A stretch of DNA of 64,000 nucleotides from Paraphaeosphaeria minitans. Lineage: Eukaryota > Ascomycota > Dothideomycetes > Pleosporales > Didymosphaeriaceae. Below the pieces are notes generated by a model that saw only the letters and a list, made by a program, of their open reading frames with translations, made no database searches and had not been told where the DNA came from. The DNA is taken from contig WJXW01000009.1 in the NCBI GenBank assembly GCA_015832175.1, positions 2,170,001 through 2,234,000 of the forward strand. The letters are read 5' to 3'. Shown here piece after piece: positions 33,512 through 43,269 of this stretch. The position numbers were made by a program, and so were the translations under genes. Each line of letters begins with the position of its first letter. The first letter of the stretch is position 1.

Positions 33512-35451
33512 TTACTCCTCCCACTGCTCGGGCGGATACCTCCCCATGCCCACACACACACCCTGCCACAAATACCTACTCTCTCCTCCCCAAGGCCCAC
33601 CGTGTCTATCCCATCCGTTCACCGGCCACATAGGCACATAGCAATACTCGCCCACGCCGCACTTCTCCTCACACCCCGCATCCTGCTCAGCCCAGCCCAG
33701 CCACGCAATCAACTCTTGAAGATCCAATTTCCATCGCATCGCTCGGCCCTTGAGGATGTGGGGTAGCAGGAGTTTAGGTGGTGCAGAGGGGTCCGAGGGC
33801 TGGAAGTACTGGAACCAGTGGAACTCGAGATTGAGTCCGATCTTGAAAACAGTGCTGCACATAGCGTGTAGTGTGTCTGTGATGGCGCGGGAGAAGACGA
33901 CGTCTGCGCCGTTGGTGGGCTCTTTATTGACGCTGTATTGAGTTACGCAGCGCTCAAGGGCGGCCTGCGCGTAGGGCGAGCGAGTGCCGAAGAGCATGGC
34001 GAGGTCATAGGCCTCGGATGGGAGAGGTGTGGGGTATTCGAAGAACGGGAGGAGAAACCAATGAGTAAGCTGGCGGAGTCTGGTAAGCCATTCCTTGGGT
34101 GAAAAGTCTTCATCCGTGTCCGGGATGTCGCTTGAGACGTCGCTGAGGAGCGTCTTTAGCTCGTCACTGTAGCGGGTGACTATACTTTTTGCGACATAGG
34201 CCCAGTCAATATCTGATCGATGGTGCTGTTTTGCTTCGAGGTTGCTTCGTAGTCGTTGCTCAACGGCTTGACGCATGTACTGTGCATCCTGTCGATCCAC
34301 GCTAGTTAGTCGGTGATGTCTTCGCCGTCGTTGCAATTGTAGAAGCTTCTCCTCCCGCCCCATCTCGCCTCGAAAAGGGGTCGACCTCCATCTTCCATCG
34401 CGGTCCAAACCGAAATGCTCTATCTCCTCTGCTACTCTCGCCTTCGATTGGTTCTGCAACCCTGGCTCATAGAACGAGAAGACTCCGCCTGGATCGAGCC
34501 TGATCCGCGTATCACCCGCATACCTCTTCGTAGCGGCAGAGAACCAAAACCATGTGGATGTATTCCTGAATGGTTCTCTCGGGTCGCTCATTCCAGGACC
34601 ATTGGGGCCTTCATCTTCAGTTGCTAGTCGATCTCGAGCACCGTTTAGGATCGGGCGCTGAATGAAGGGTTGCTGTAACTCTGTCCGAGCAACTCTCGCA
34701 CCATCAGACATATTTGGCGCCGAGACATTTACATTCGATAACAGCTCCAGCGACGGGCTTTCAAAGTCGCACCAGATAAGTTCGAACCCCGCGTTCATCC
34801 TGACAATGGCTTCGTAGCCCCATCCCTTTCCTCCAAGACCACTCCCGTCCAACCACTGGCACAGTTTTCTGGCACGAAATACTCATCTGCAAGCGGATTC
34901 CAGTGCTTTGGCCGATGTCTCCGTATCGGGCTGGTCTTATCCTCCTCTTTCCTAGGCGGCCTTCTTCCATGAGGAGGCCTTCTTCCATGAGGAGGCCGCC
35001 CCCAGCCCGGTCTCTCCGAACCCTCTGTGCCATTGTTTATGAACACCATCTGACTCCACCTCCCATCACCCATCAAATTTGCACTTGCGCCGTCAAAATA
35101 CACCGCTTTGACGTCCTTCCCGGTCCTATACGTGAGCATCCTACTATCCGGCGTGTTGCCCATGATCGCATATGCCATGTATACGTCCAAAGCGAGCCAT
35201 TCCGGGCTCGGCACTGGATCGTTGTCGTGGCGCCCATGGTAAAGTAGCGTGTGGCGTGGGATGGTCGCAGATGCGATAGTATGACCGTTGGGAAAGAGGG
35301 TCTGTGGGTGCACAGATAGAAGGGCTGAAAGAGAATGTGTGATGTGAGGTGCGGGAGATGTGAAGTTTAGATCATCGATGAACTGCAGAGCGAACGCTTG
35401 GACGGCCGGGCTGAACGCGAGAACGCTCGCGAGAGCGGCTCAGAAGACCAT
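33512..35451 (-). pseudogene. secreted conserved-fungal protein gene, disabled by a nonsense codon and a frameshift
   Basis: The ATG at 35451 reads MVF and then TGA (35442-35440). The same frame then encodes a signal-peptide-like AALASVLAFSPAVQA and a well-formed N-terminal part (TLFPNGHTIASATIPRHTLL; LALDVYMAYAIMG; KAVYFDGASANLMGDG). At about 34856 the frame shifts by one, from FVPENCA to WLDGSGLGGKGWGYEAIVRM, and runs open to 33512. The C-terminal part contains LTHWFLLPFFEYPTPLP and ends in a Cys/Trp-rich block (CEEKCGVGEYCYVP, YLWQGVC). No splice site explains either lesion: the only GT...AG pair across the shift would be 27 nt. Without them the protein would be about 645 residues. I do not recognise a function. 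Two independent lesions make decay more likely than error. Confidence 0.6.
34970..35007. repeat. short tandem duplication in the disabled gene
   Basis: TTCCATGAGGAGGCC occurs twice in direct succession at 18-nt spacing, coding for repeated RPPHGR on the minus strand. Confidence 0.85.
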
Positions 35452-36008
35452 ATCTAGTAACGAGAGAACCGTTTAACTTTAGAGAGATACGTTGATGCAG
35501 ATTTCGACTAGCTGGAGCTCGAAACCCCAGCGTTGAAGCTGGGGCTGGACGTCACGATAAGCTTTATAGCGTCGCGTTCTGATGACGCGTCATCCAGCGA
35601 TATGCCGAACTGGGAGAGAACGGTTCATAACTGTGCAAAATGGAAGCAATGGACCAGCTAGGGAGTAGGAACAAGAGATGCCTGGAAGTGTCCAGAGTTG
35701 GCTAAAGTCAGTGACTTGTGTCGTCCATATAAAGAGTTGCGCGAGTCATGTGCCGAGCAAGGGACAACTCGACGAAGTCGCTTGGAACCTTTGATCTTCA
35801 CCTGATCACCCACGCTGCACATTGCGCGCCGGCGCTGATGAGATCGTCGGGTCGCCAAATGCGCCTCGTCGGAGCGTACCCGCAATGAGGGTCCAGCACG
35901 AGGAATGACGTCAATGCAGACATGTGAAAGCCGGGCTCTCCCACCGTCGACCACAAACACCAGCGACGAGGAAATACCGAATCATCCCTGAAAATAACAG
36001 TGTTTCCA
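35452..36008. other. divergent intergenic region
   Basis: Upstream of the disabled gene (minus) and the SigF/NTF2-like gene (plus). A perfect hairpin CCCCAGC-GTTGAA-GCTGGGG lies at 35526-35545. Other open frames here are antisense shadows. Confidence 0.5.
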
Positions 36009-36798
36009 ATGGAAAACCCAGGTGCGCAAGTACAGACCCGGGAACACGTCGCAAAGTACTGACAACCCACAGCGAAGGAGATCACCGGCGTGATCCACCT
36101 GCTCACGCAGTCGCCGCCTTCGATACAGCGCGAAACCATTGAGACATACTTCACACCGAATGCGTCGTTCACACATCCCTTCTGTCGAACCGGAAGCTTC
36201 GACAACTCGCGATCCCTGGTCAGGGCGATATACCGGTGGTATAAGATCTTGAGTCCGAAGATCGAGTTGACGGTCAACTCAGTGGGTGAGTGGTTTCCAT
36301 GCGCTTGTTCTTGGAAGTTTCTCCTTGAAAGGAGATGGCGCGAAGAAAACAAGCTGACATGCTACCCCAGCGTACGACGAGCGCAACCTCATCCTCTACG
36401 TCAACATTACCCAGGCCTTCGGCATCTGGATGATCCCGTTCCACCGCGCGCGCGTAAACCTCACCACCGTCCTCGAGCTCAAGCAGAACCGCGGCGACGA
36501 AAAATACTACATACAGAGCCAGAACGATCTGTACCAGACAGATGAATTCGTCAAATTTGTCATACCGCCGAGCTGGATCTTCGTGTGGCTGTGGCAGTTC
36601 TGGGCGACGTTCTTCTGCTTCTTGGGCGCGTTTGCGCTGTGGCCGATAAGCTATGCGGAGCAGTGGGTATGGGACGAGGGCGAGTCTCGGAAGAGCCGGA
36701 AGCGCGTCGAGGGGAGGAGGAAAGGCTCAGACTTGCTCGATGGCATTGAGCTGCAAGACCTTGAGCGAAAGGCCTTGGTCAACGACTCAAGTAGATAG
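36009..36798 (+). CDS. SigF-like NTF2-like domain protein with C-terminal membrane helix, three exons
   Basis: Modelled as join(36009..36021,36073..36285,36371..36798), 217 residues. The first coding exon is only 13 nt (ATGGAAAACCCAG|GTGCGC), the first acceptor CTGACAACCCACAG, the second intron GTGAGT...ACCCCAG. Joining gives MENPAKEITGVIHLLTQSPP and then IQRETIETYFTPNASFTHPFCR, RAIYRWYKILSPKIELTVNSV and YDERNLILYVNITQAFGIW, matching the fungal SigF/NTF2-like cone fold. It is followed by a transmembrane segment (IFVWLWQFWATFFCFLGAFALWPI, as two runs) and a basic tail (RKSRKRVEGRRKG). NTF2-like folds bind small ligands or partners; the function of this fungal family is not established. The product is probably anchored in an internal membrane. 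Confidence 0.85.
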
Positions 36799-38478
36799 TC
36801 GCCGATGCCGCGGCTACTTCAGTAATACCATGAAAGATATCAAGAGAAGTACGTTCAGGAAGTAGGTGCTTTTTTAAGCCCTGTTCCTTAGTTCAGTGGC
36901 CGACAATGAAAATTGGACTCCTAGTAGCGGATATTGCTGTGAGCATTCACGTGCATGATCACGCTATAAGTCAACAGCCGTAAAATAGAGCGAGTCAATA
37001 CATGGTCAGATGTGCGCCAAGTCATCCAGTTTTTTATGCCAGTTATTGTGGATTGTCCGCATGCGGTGTGTACTTTCAGATCTGCAATAACAAGTATATC
37101 ACTGACGTGGAGCAACTCTCCGGACTTGGTCGCCAGTGGATCATCGGTCCTCAGGGCTTGACCTGCTAGCTGCGGATGCCCGATACTTATAGCTCCAAGA
37201 CGCGCCCAGTGGTCTTCGCCAACAACTAGTAGGATTGCTGCGATGTGGTAAAACTACGAAGACGACGCACCTCAAAATTGTAAAATCCTGTCGTGTTGTT
37301 GTGCAACCGAGCAGGGCATGCAACGTATCGCGCATTTTCAGATTTCCATCGCAAGACGGGTGCCAAACTACTGGGATGGAAATCGTATCCGTACCACGTG
37401 GGCGCAACGCAACATGCGCGGTCTCGAAGCGAAGACGATCGCCGCGATCCCCACTCTCATTCGCGACCGTCGAACCCCCCAAAAAAAAAAGGTGCGGTGC
37501 GAGCTGAGAATTGCTGTGTCGAGAAACTGACTGGACGAGAATTGTGGCAAGTCGCTAGAGCACTTCTGCATGTGAATGGCGTGCGTTAAGCGGTTAGCAT
37601 CTCGACGGACGTAAAACGGTGTGGAGGCGAGTGTATTGCCCTGGCAGAAACGGCTCGTCCCCGCATGCTTGCTACCCAATCCCACCTAGTGCCACGGCGG
37701 CCCCAGGCGCTCAATTGCCATGCGCGCTGGGTTCCGATGTTTTTCTCTGGGCGAGCAAGATTGGGAAATGGTGATGTGCCAAAGGTTACATTTCGCAGTC
37801 CTTACCCGGGGCCATGAGCGCTAGTTCCTCATGGGTAGACTCGATAGTGCGCGCCAACACACTTCTTTTTAGGCTCAGTCATACGGTACGAAATGCGAAC
37901 GTGGCTTTCCTGGAGACGCCTGATCACAAAGAGTCTCTTCAGAATGTTAGTGTTCTTGTTACAACGAGGTCAAAGTTAGCATGTGACGCAAACAAACAAC
38001 TCATGGTGTCGGTTCAACCAGACTATGACCCTACGCATAGAAGGCCAAATGGCCAATCAGAAGTCGGAGCGGCACTCGAAGCGACAAAGGCGTCAAGTGG
38101 CAGGTGTCTTGATGCATGGCTCCTGGTGATCTGCCGTCATGCATCTCTAAGAGAACCAGTCGGAGTGGCGCGTAGGACGGCACAACCCTCTTGGAAAGTG
38201 GTATGGCGCGCGGCGGCGTTGGTCGAGTCCGTGCGTCCCCCATGCACTGAGAGAGATAAACTCCAAGCCACTCCCTGCGGGTTATCGTCTGACCTTCAGT
38301 CACTCGCTTTTCACCTGTTGCTTTCGTCGTATTCGTTCGGCGCCTTCTCTGCGCTGCCGTCCTTCATTTGAACCCAAGGCGAACCCTAGCACCAACCCCT
38401 TTTCGAAGTCTGCGACTCTCCCACTGAGCATATTCCCTTCATAAGTCCGGATCCACAGCATCACTTCCTAAAACCACC
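36799..38478. other. 1.7 kb intergenic with a possible small transposon relic
   Basis: No supported gene. It contains the element described at 36894-37139. The 185-codon plus-strand frame at 37814-38371 shows no domain and runs into the promoter of the next gene, so I do not call it. Confidence 0.45.
36894..37139. mobile_element. possible 246-bp non-autonomous element with imperfect inverted ends
   Basis: Left end CAGTGGCCGACAATGAAAA; right end CTTGGTCGCCAGTGG, which reads as an imperfect inverted copy (CAGTGGCGACC with one mismatch). No coding capacity. A near copy of the left end lies at 32184-32206. Ends of this kind resemble Tc1/mariner-type termini, but no target-site duplication is clear. 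Confidence 0.3.
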
Positions 38479-39240
38479 ATGTCGCTCCGACTCTTATCTT
38501 TGACCTTCATTGCAAGCGCACTCGCAACATCATTGGAAAAAGTCGCACGCGATGCTTGCAACCCCTGCAATCCTTCGGGCGCAACTGGGTCCAATCCGCC
38601 CAGTATCGGGCCTGACCTAAGCTCCCTCTACACGGACGTCTTGGCTTCGGTGAAGGGCATTCATTTCAAGGCGCGATCAGCAAATTCGGTCAAAGCTCGT
38701 GACGATGGGTTTTGCTGCGCGGAGACGCTGGACTGCGTTAACGTACAGAATCTGAACATTCCCATGTGTTATGACAAATTCACCACGAACTTTGCATTCG
38801 CAGATCGTTCGTATGGTTCGTTGACGACTGGCAACTACACGCAAGGCAGCTCAGAGGCGAACCTGTTCACTGGCCAGTATTCGAAAGATGGCACCGAAGG
38901 AAACATTTACTCAGAGGATCCCGCGGCGCGACCCAACACGGAAACCCTGTCCATTCCTCCTCAGTGGACTGAAGCTGGTGTTGGTAGTGCGATCCCCCCA
39001 ACGGCGATTGTAGGAAGCGTTTCCGCACCAGCGCAGACATCCGTAGAGACGACTGCGACGGCATCATCACAAATTTCAGGCCAGACTTCTGCTAGCTCAG
39101 GTTCTGCTGCATCGCAGGCAACCGATTCCGCTACTTCCGGGGTTGAAGCTGCTTCCGCAACGTCTACTCCAGGAGCTGCGGATAAAGGTACCCCTTCGAT
39201 TGTTATAATGGGACTTGCAGCCCTGTTGTACGCTGTATAA
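38479..39240 (+). CDS. secreted, probably GPI-anchored Cys-containing protein
   Basis: 253 residues, single exon. Signal peptide MSLRLLSLTFIASALAT, followed by CNPCNPSGATGS and a small cysteine cluster (DDGFCCAETLDCVNVQNLNIPMC), then an aromatic/Gly-rich segment (FADRSYGSLTTGNYTQ). Residues about 180-235 are a Ser/Thr/Ala stalk, and the C-terminus (PSIVIMGLAALLYAV) preceded by small residues fits GPI attachment. The CC/C arrangement is found in several uncharacterised Pezizomycotina surface proteins. No known domain. It converges tail-to-tail with the CutC gene 157 bp away. Confidence 0.78.
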   Translation: MSLRLLSLTFIASALATSLEKVARDACNPCNPSGATGSNPPSIGPDLSSLYTDVLASVKGIHFKARSANSVKARDDGFCCAETLDCVNVQNLNIPMCYDKFTTNFAFADRSYGSLTTGNYTQGSSEANLFTGQYSKDGTEGNIYSEDPAARPNTETLSIPPQWTEAGVGSAIPPTAIVGSVSAPAQTSVETTATASSQISGQTSASSGSAASQATDSATSGVEAASATSTPGAADKGTPSIVIMGLAALLYAV

Positions 39241-39397
39241 AGAAAGAATCCCTGAAGATTCTAGGAGATGCGATGAGGATAAGAAGATACCCGTACTTAA
39301 TGATAATGATTGTTCTCGCTTGTAAATATTCGGTGTGCTGTACATAGAAGATACGAAGAATCGTACCACACTGTCATAACGCGTGACTTTGGCCTCG

Positions 39398-40063
39398 TCA
39401 TTTGTCCTGGAGTATGCTCTGTAGTTTCGAAACTTCGTCCGGGTCAACCATTTCACCGGGCTGTGTGATAGCTGCAGAGTGATACCATGGTACATTGGTT
39501 TGCTCACGTAGCGCCGTTAAATTGCTGGATCGGACACCGCCGCCGAGAATGAACGCGATCCGGTCACCGAAGTCTTCCTGCAGTCGAGCGACATTACCGG
39601 CCCCGCACACAGCGTCGGCCGGGCCCCCACTAGTCAAGATTGACGTGAAGCCGCATCGTATCAAGCTCTCAACTGCTTCTGCTTGATCTGGAACCGTATC
39701 GAATGCCCGGTGAAATGTGCACGGAAGGCCTGCTGCCATATCGACTAGCTCGCGATTGCGCGCTTCGTCAACTCGGTTTTCCGAATCCAGGATGCCGAAG
39801 ACGAATCCGCTCGCTACAGGCTTGAAGTTCAAGATGTCCAGCTTCATTTGGTAGTGTTGTGACGTTGTGTAGACGAAGTCCCCCGGTCTTGGTCGTATCA
39901 TGACATTGATGGGTTTCGTTGTCGCTTTGCGAATCTCATTGCAGGCGTCGACGGAAGGAGTTACACCACCAGCAGCATAGTCGGCGCAAAGCTCGATGCG
40001 CTCGGCACCCGCCTCTGCTGCAGCAATCGCGGAGGAAGCATTGAAACAAGCAATCTCAAGCAT
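39398..40063 (-). CDS. CUTC: CutC family protein (copper homeostasis)
   Basis: 221 residues, single exon. It shows the CutC TIM-barrel signature: MLEIACFNASSAIAAAEAGAERIELCADYAAGGVTPS (N-terminal strand and ERIELC), NVMIRPRPGDFVY, ASGFVFGILD, PCTFHRAFD, and CGFTSILTSGGP with AFILGGGVRSSN. The family has a conserved Cys and is linked to copper handling, although its biochemical role is still debated. At 221 residues it is slightly shorter than bacterial CutC (about 248), with the C-terminal helices reduced. The start at 40063 has no competing upstream Met. It converges with the gene on the left. Confidence 0.93.
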   Translation of the reverse strand: MLEIACFNASSAIAAAEAGAERIELCADYAAGGVTPSVDACNEIRKATTKPINVMIRPRPGDFVYTTSQHYQMKLDILNFKPVASGFVFGILDSENRVDEARNRELVDMAAGLPCTFHRAFDTVPDQAEAVESLIRCGFTSILTSGGPADAVCGAGNVARLQEDFGDRIAFILGGGVRSSNLTALREQTNVPWYHSAAITQPGEMVDPDEVSKLQSILQDK

Positions 40064-40454
40064 CGTGAAGACGTGCCGTGGCGGTAAAATGAGGAGTGGA
40101 GTGGAGGTTGAACAACGCTAGAGTGAGGAAGTGCCGAAGGGGAGCCCTAATCGGCGCTTCCAGCCACATTCAGTTAGCCCAATCAGCGCCTCCAAAACAG
40201 CCCGACGTCAGTCTTCAGAGCAAACCATGATCAGTCAAGAAAGCAAGCCTCAAACGGGAATTCGATTTTTTTTTTTCATCATCGAAAGTGGTAATCTTTA
40301 TCTAGATGTCGCGGCCACTTGTTGGCCACTTCGACGATCTGAGCGTACGCAAACTCCGTTTCAGCGAATCGAGCTATCTGGATGATCATAAACTACATCA
40401 GCGCTTATCCACTGATAATACACTCTTCCTCATTTTTAAGTGACTATTATGTGG

Positions 40455-40687
40455 AAAATGAGTGAGTGAGTGAGTGGGTGAGTGAGTGAGTGAGTGAGTG
40501 AGTGGGTGAGTGAGTGGGTGAGTGAGTGGGTGAGTGGGTGAGTGGGTGAGTGAGTGGGTGAGTGAGTGGGTGAGTGAGTGGGTGAGTGAGTGAGTGAGTG
40601 GGTGAGTGGGTGAGTGAGTGGGTGAGTGAGTGAGTGAGTGGGTGAGTGAGTGAGTGGGTGAGTGGGTGAGTGAGTGGGTGAGTGAGA
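40455..40687. repeat. GAGT/GGGT tetranucleotide array
   Basis: About 58 tetranucleotide units of GTGA or GTGG (GTGAGTGAGTGGGTGAG pattern) without other sequence; the minus strand reads as a Leu-Thr-His-Ser/Pro repeat. Confidence 0.97.
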
Positions 40688-41128
40688 CCTGCCGTATTGG
40701 GGCCCTGGTCCTCGCCGTGCAACGGGCGCGGACTGGGGTTTCGACGGACATGACTTTCGGGAACGTGTGGGTGACGGTACGCCATTCTCGGTGCCTGACT
40801 GTGCGCGCAGCGTGTTGGCAGCACGATTACCTAAGATTCCGAGTCCGAGTCTGAGCTACCTACCTACATGGGCTCAACCCGGGGCCAGAAGACTCTCTTG
40901 GCACCTGTAGGTACCCACCTTACCTAGGTTCTTCCGTGGTGAGGGGTCAGCCGGTTGCGCCTCCACAAGTGCAGGTTTCGGGGGTGGACGAAAGCGGGAC
41001 AACAGCGGGTTAGTCTGGCGATTTTATGCTTAACTGTCTTTAACCTTATTTGGAGCCCCGCAAGCGAAGCCGGCTGATCAGCTTGGCCAAGCCGTCTTGG
41101 CATCGTATGACATGTGCACGCCGCCCTT

Positions 41129-41250
41129 GTGGGAGACGGGCTGCCTTTCTCGACGCCATGGGCGCAGACTAGACCAAGGCGACGTGATGGAGACGGACTG
41201 CCTTTCTCGACGCCATTGGCGTACCTAGACTACCTAGACCAAGGCTATTG
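41129..41250. repeat. two-copy direct repeat, about 57-bp spacing
   Basis: CTGCCTTTCTCGACGCCAT occurs twice (about 41140 and 41197), in both cases preceded by GGAGACGG and followed by GGCG and, further on, AGACCAAGGC. Confidence 0.85.
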
Positions 41251-41344
41251 GCGTAGACCGCCGACCCTCTTCAACCTGATGCCGCCGGACAGCCAGTGGA
41301 ACCGGTCAAAGGTGAGTGTCGACGTGCGAGAAGGAATGCTCGCA

Positions 41345-41428
41345 CGGCAGATGGTTGGCAGATGGTTGGCAGACGGTTGGCAGATGGTTGGCAGACGGTT
41401 GGCAGATGGTTGGCAGATGGTTGGTAGC
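41345..41428. repeat. 11-bp minisatellite, unit AGAYGGTTGGC
   Basis: Seven consecutive copies alternating AGATGGTTGGC and AGACGGTTGGC, ending in a degenerate GGTTGGTAGCTGG. Confidence 0.95.
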
Positions 41429-41475
41429 TGGTGGGCAAGGGCAGCTGGTGGGCAAGGGCAGCTGGTGGGCAGCTG
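41423..41475. repeat. 17-bp minisatellite, unit AGCTGGTGGGCAAGGGC
   Basis: Two full copies and one partial copy, immediately after the 11-bp array. Confidence 0.9.
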
Positions 41476-41799
41476 GTTCGCTGACGCGGCCACCCGATCC
41501 GCAAAGGCCTTGGCCACCCGTCGCAACAAAGTGGGCGACGGGCGTTTGCTGCTTGGCTTTGCTTGTGCGGGCTGGGCCAGGCCAAAATAACCTGGGCTCG
41601 GTCGGGTCTTTGTCTCGCTGCGGCAAGCTGAGACGCCAGTCTCGCAAAGCTCGGGACCGAGTCTCCACGTCGTCGCGCCGGGCTTGGGTCGTCCAAGACA
41701 AACCCCAGGCTGGGCCCGCCGCCGCACGACTGACCGGCACCAAGCGGAGCGGTCGGAAAAGCAGGTTATTAGTAAGTTGAGAAAGGAGAGTGTCAGCAG

Positions 41800-42066
41800 T
41801 CGGGAAAGCAGGCTATTAGTAGTTGAGAAAGGAGGCTATTAGTAGTTGAGAAAGGAGGCTATTAGTAGTTGAGAAAGGAGGCTATTAGTAGTTGAGAAAG
41901 GAGGCTATTAGTAGTTGAGAAAGGAGGCTATTAGTAGTTGAGAAAGGAGGCTATTAGTAGTTGAGAAAGGAGGCTATTAGTAGTTGAGAAAGGAGGCTAT
42001 TAGTAGTTGAGAAAGGAGGCTATTAGTAGTTAAGAAAGGAGGCTATTAGTAGTTGAGAAAGGAGAC
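41800..42066. repeat. 23-bp minisatellite, unit GAGGCTATTAGTAGTTGAGAAAG permuted
   Basis: Eleven almost identical copies at strict 23-bp spacing (CTATTAGTAG at about 41813, 41836, 41859 and onward to 42043). Only one base differs in one copy. Degenerate copies lie on both sides. Confidence 0.97.
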
Positions 42067-42149
42067 CATTAGCAATCAGGAAAGCAGACCATCAGCGACC
42101 AAGAAAGCAGACCATCGGCAACTAAGAGAGCAAACTATCAACACTCGGC

Positions 42150-42372
42150 AACCAAGCAGACTCTCACCAACCAAGCAGACTCTCACTAACCAAGCAGACT
42201 CTCACTAACTAAGCAGACTCTCACCAACTAAGCAGACTCTCACCAACTAAGCAGACTCTCACTAACCAAGCAGACTCTCACCAACTAAGCAGACTCTCAC
42301 CAACTAAGCAGACTCTCACCAACTAAGCAGACTCACCAACCAAGCAGACTCTCACCAACCAAGCAGACTAGC
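42150..42372. repeat. 19-bp minisatellite, unit CTCTCACCAACYAAGCAGA
   Basis: About eleven copies, polymorphic at C/T positions (CACCAAC, CACTAAC; CCAAG, CTAAG). One unit lacks the CTCT. Confidence 0.95.
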
Positions 42373-42659
42373 CATCAGCAATCAAGAAAAGTAGACTATC
42401 GGCGGCGGGCGGCGTCGGTCAGTACGGGCGAAGACATGCAGTGTCACGGTTGGCGAGGGCGCAGCTGCTTGTGCATGCAAGAGGAAATAGACATCGGACC
42501 CGGCATCGTGGGTGATTGGAGACCAGCAGGTAAGCTTAAAACTGCAAAATGCACCAAGGCCAGCGCCCAGCCACTAGTCGCTGTGGGACACGGAGAGAGG
42601 TGGAGAGAGGGGGACACGGAGAGAGGTGGAGGCGTGTTGGGCAAGAGGACACGGTGGGC

Positions 42660-42780
42660 AGGCTGGGCACTGGGCACTGGACTCTGGACACTGGACACTG
42701 GACACTGGACACTGGACTCTGGACTCTGGACTCTGGACTCTGGACACGGGACTCTGGACACGGGACACGGGACACTGGGC
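42660..42780. repeat. 7-bp minisatellite, units CTGGACA/CTGGACT
   Basis: About fifteen copies, with variants CTGGACA, CTGGACT and GGGACAC arranged in blocks. Confidence 0.93.
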
Positions 42781-42892
42781 ACATTGTCAGGCCCGGAGCG
42801 GATTACTGCAGCCAAGCGGCGAAGGCTTGTCATGGTTAAAGATTGGGGGACGAGCACGGTTGGGCGCTGTGGAAGCGGACAAGACGTTGCCG

Positions 42893-43040
42893 TCGTGCAG
42901 GGAGCGTGCAGGGAGGGCGTAGGGAGCGTCCAGGGAGGGCGTAGGGAGCGTCCAGGGAGGGCGTAGGGAGCGTCCAGGGAGCGTGCAGCGAGTGCAGCGA
43001 GTGCAGGGAGCGTCCAGGGAGCGTGCAGCGAGTGCAGGCT
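42893..43040. repeat. 21-bp and related GC-rich minisatellite, GGGAGCGTCCAGGGAGGGCGTA unit region
   Basis: Copies of AGGGAGCGTCC alternate with AGGGAGGGCGT and later with GCAGCGAGT units over about 150 bp; the units are related by small changes. Confidence 0.9.
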
Positions 43041-43237
43041 GGGCGCGCAGCTGGGCGCATGCATTGGGACGTTTGCGCGACTGGGCGTTCGGGTCCCGTC
43101 CAAGCCAAGGGCGTTTAGTACAAAGCTTGTTTGCTTGGCGGGCCTTATCTGACTATCTGGGCGCCACACCGGCGGCCTGGGCGGACGATCCAAGTCCCCC
43201 CCGGCCGTCGTGCCGAGAGCCAAAAGCATTCATTCCT

Positions 43238-43238
<1 letters not shown>

Positions 43239-43269
<31 letters not shown>
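43239..43269. repeat. CCAG tetranucleotide microsatellite
   Basis: Seven uninterrupted CCAG units followed by CCAGG. Confidence 0.95.

Noticed and set aside
37814..38371. 185-codon plus-strand frame
   Set aside because: Possible start codon but no domain, odd composition, and it occupies the promoter of the gene at 38479.
40390..40690. Possible telomere-like repeat
   Set aside because: The unit GTGA/GTGG is not TTAGGG-like, and unique genes lie on both sides.
40398..40824. Frames reading as Leu-Thr-His-Ser/Pro repeats
   Set aside because: Simple translation of the GAGT/GGGT array.
42444..43229. 261-codon minus-strand frame with CPVSRVPCPES-like repeats
   Set aside because: Translation of the 7-bp and 21-bp minisatellites; no gene.
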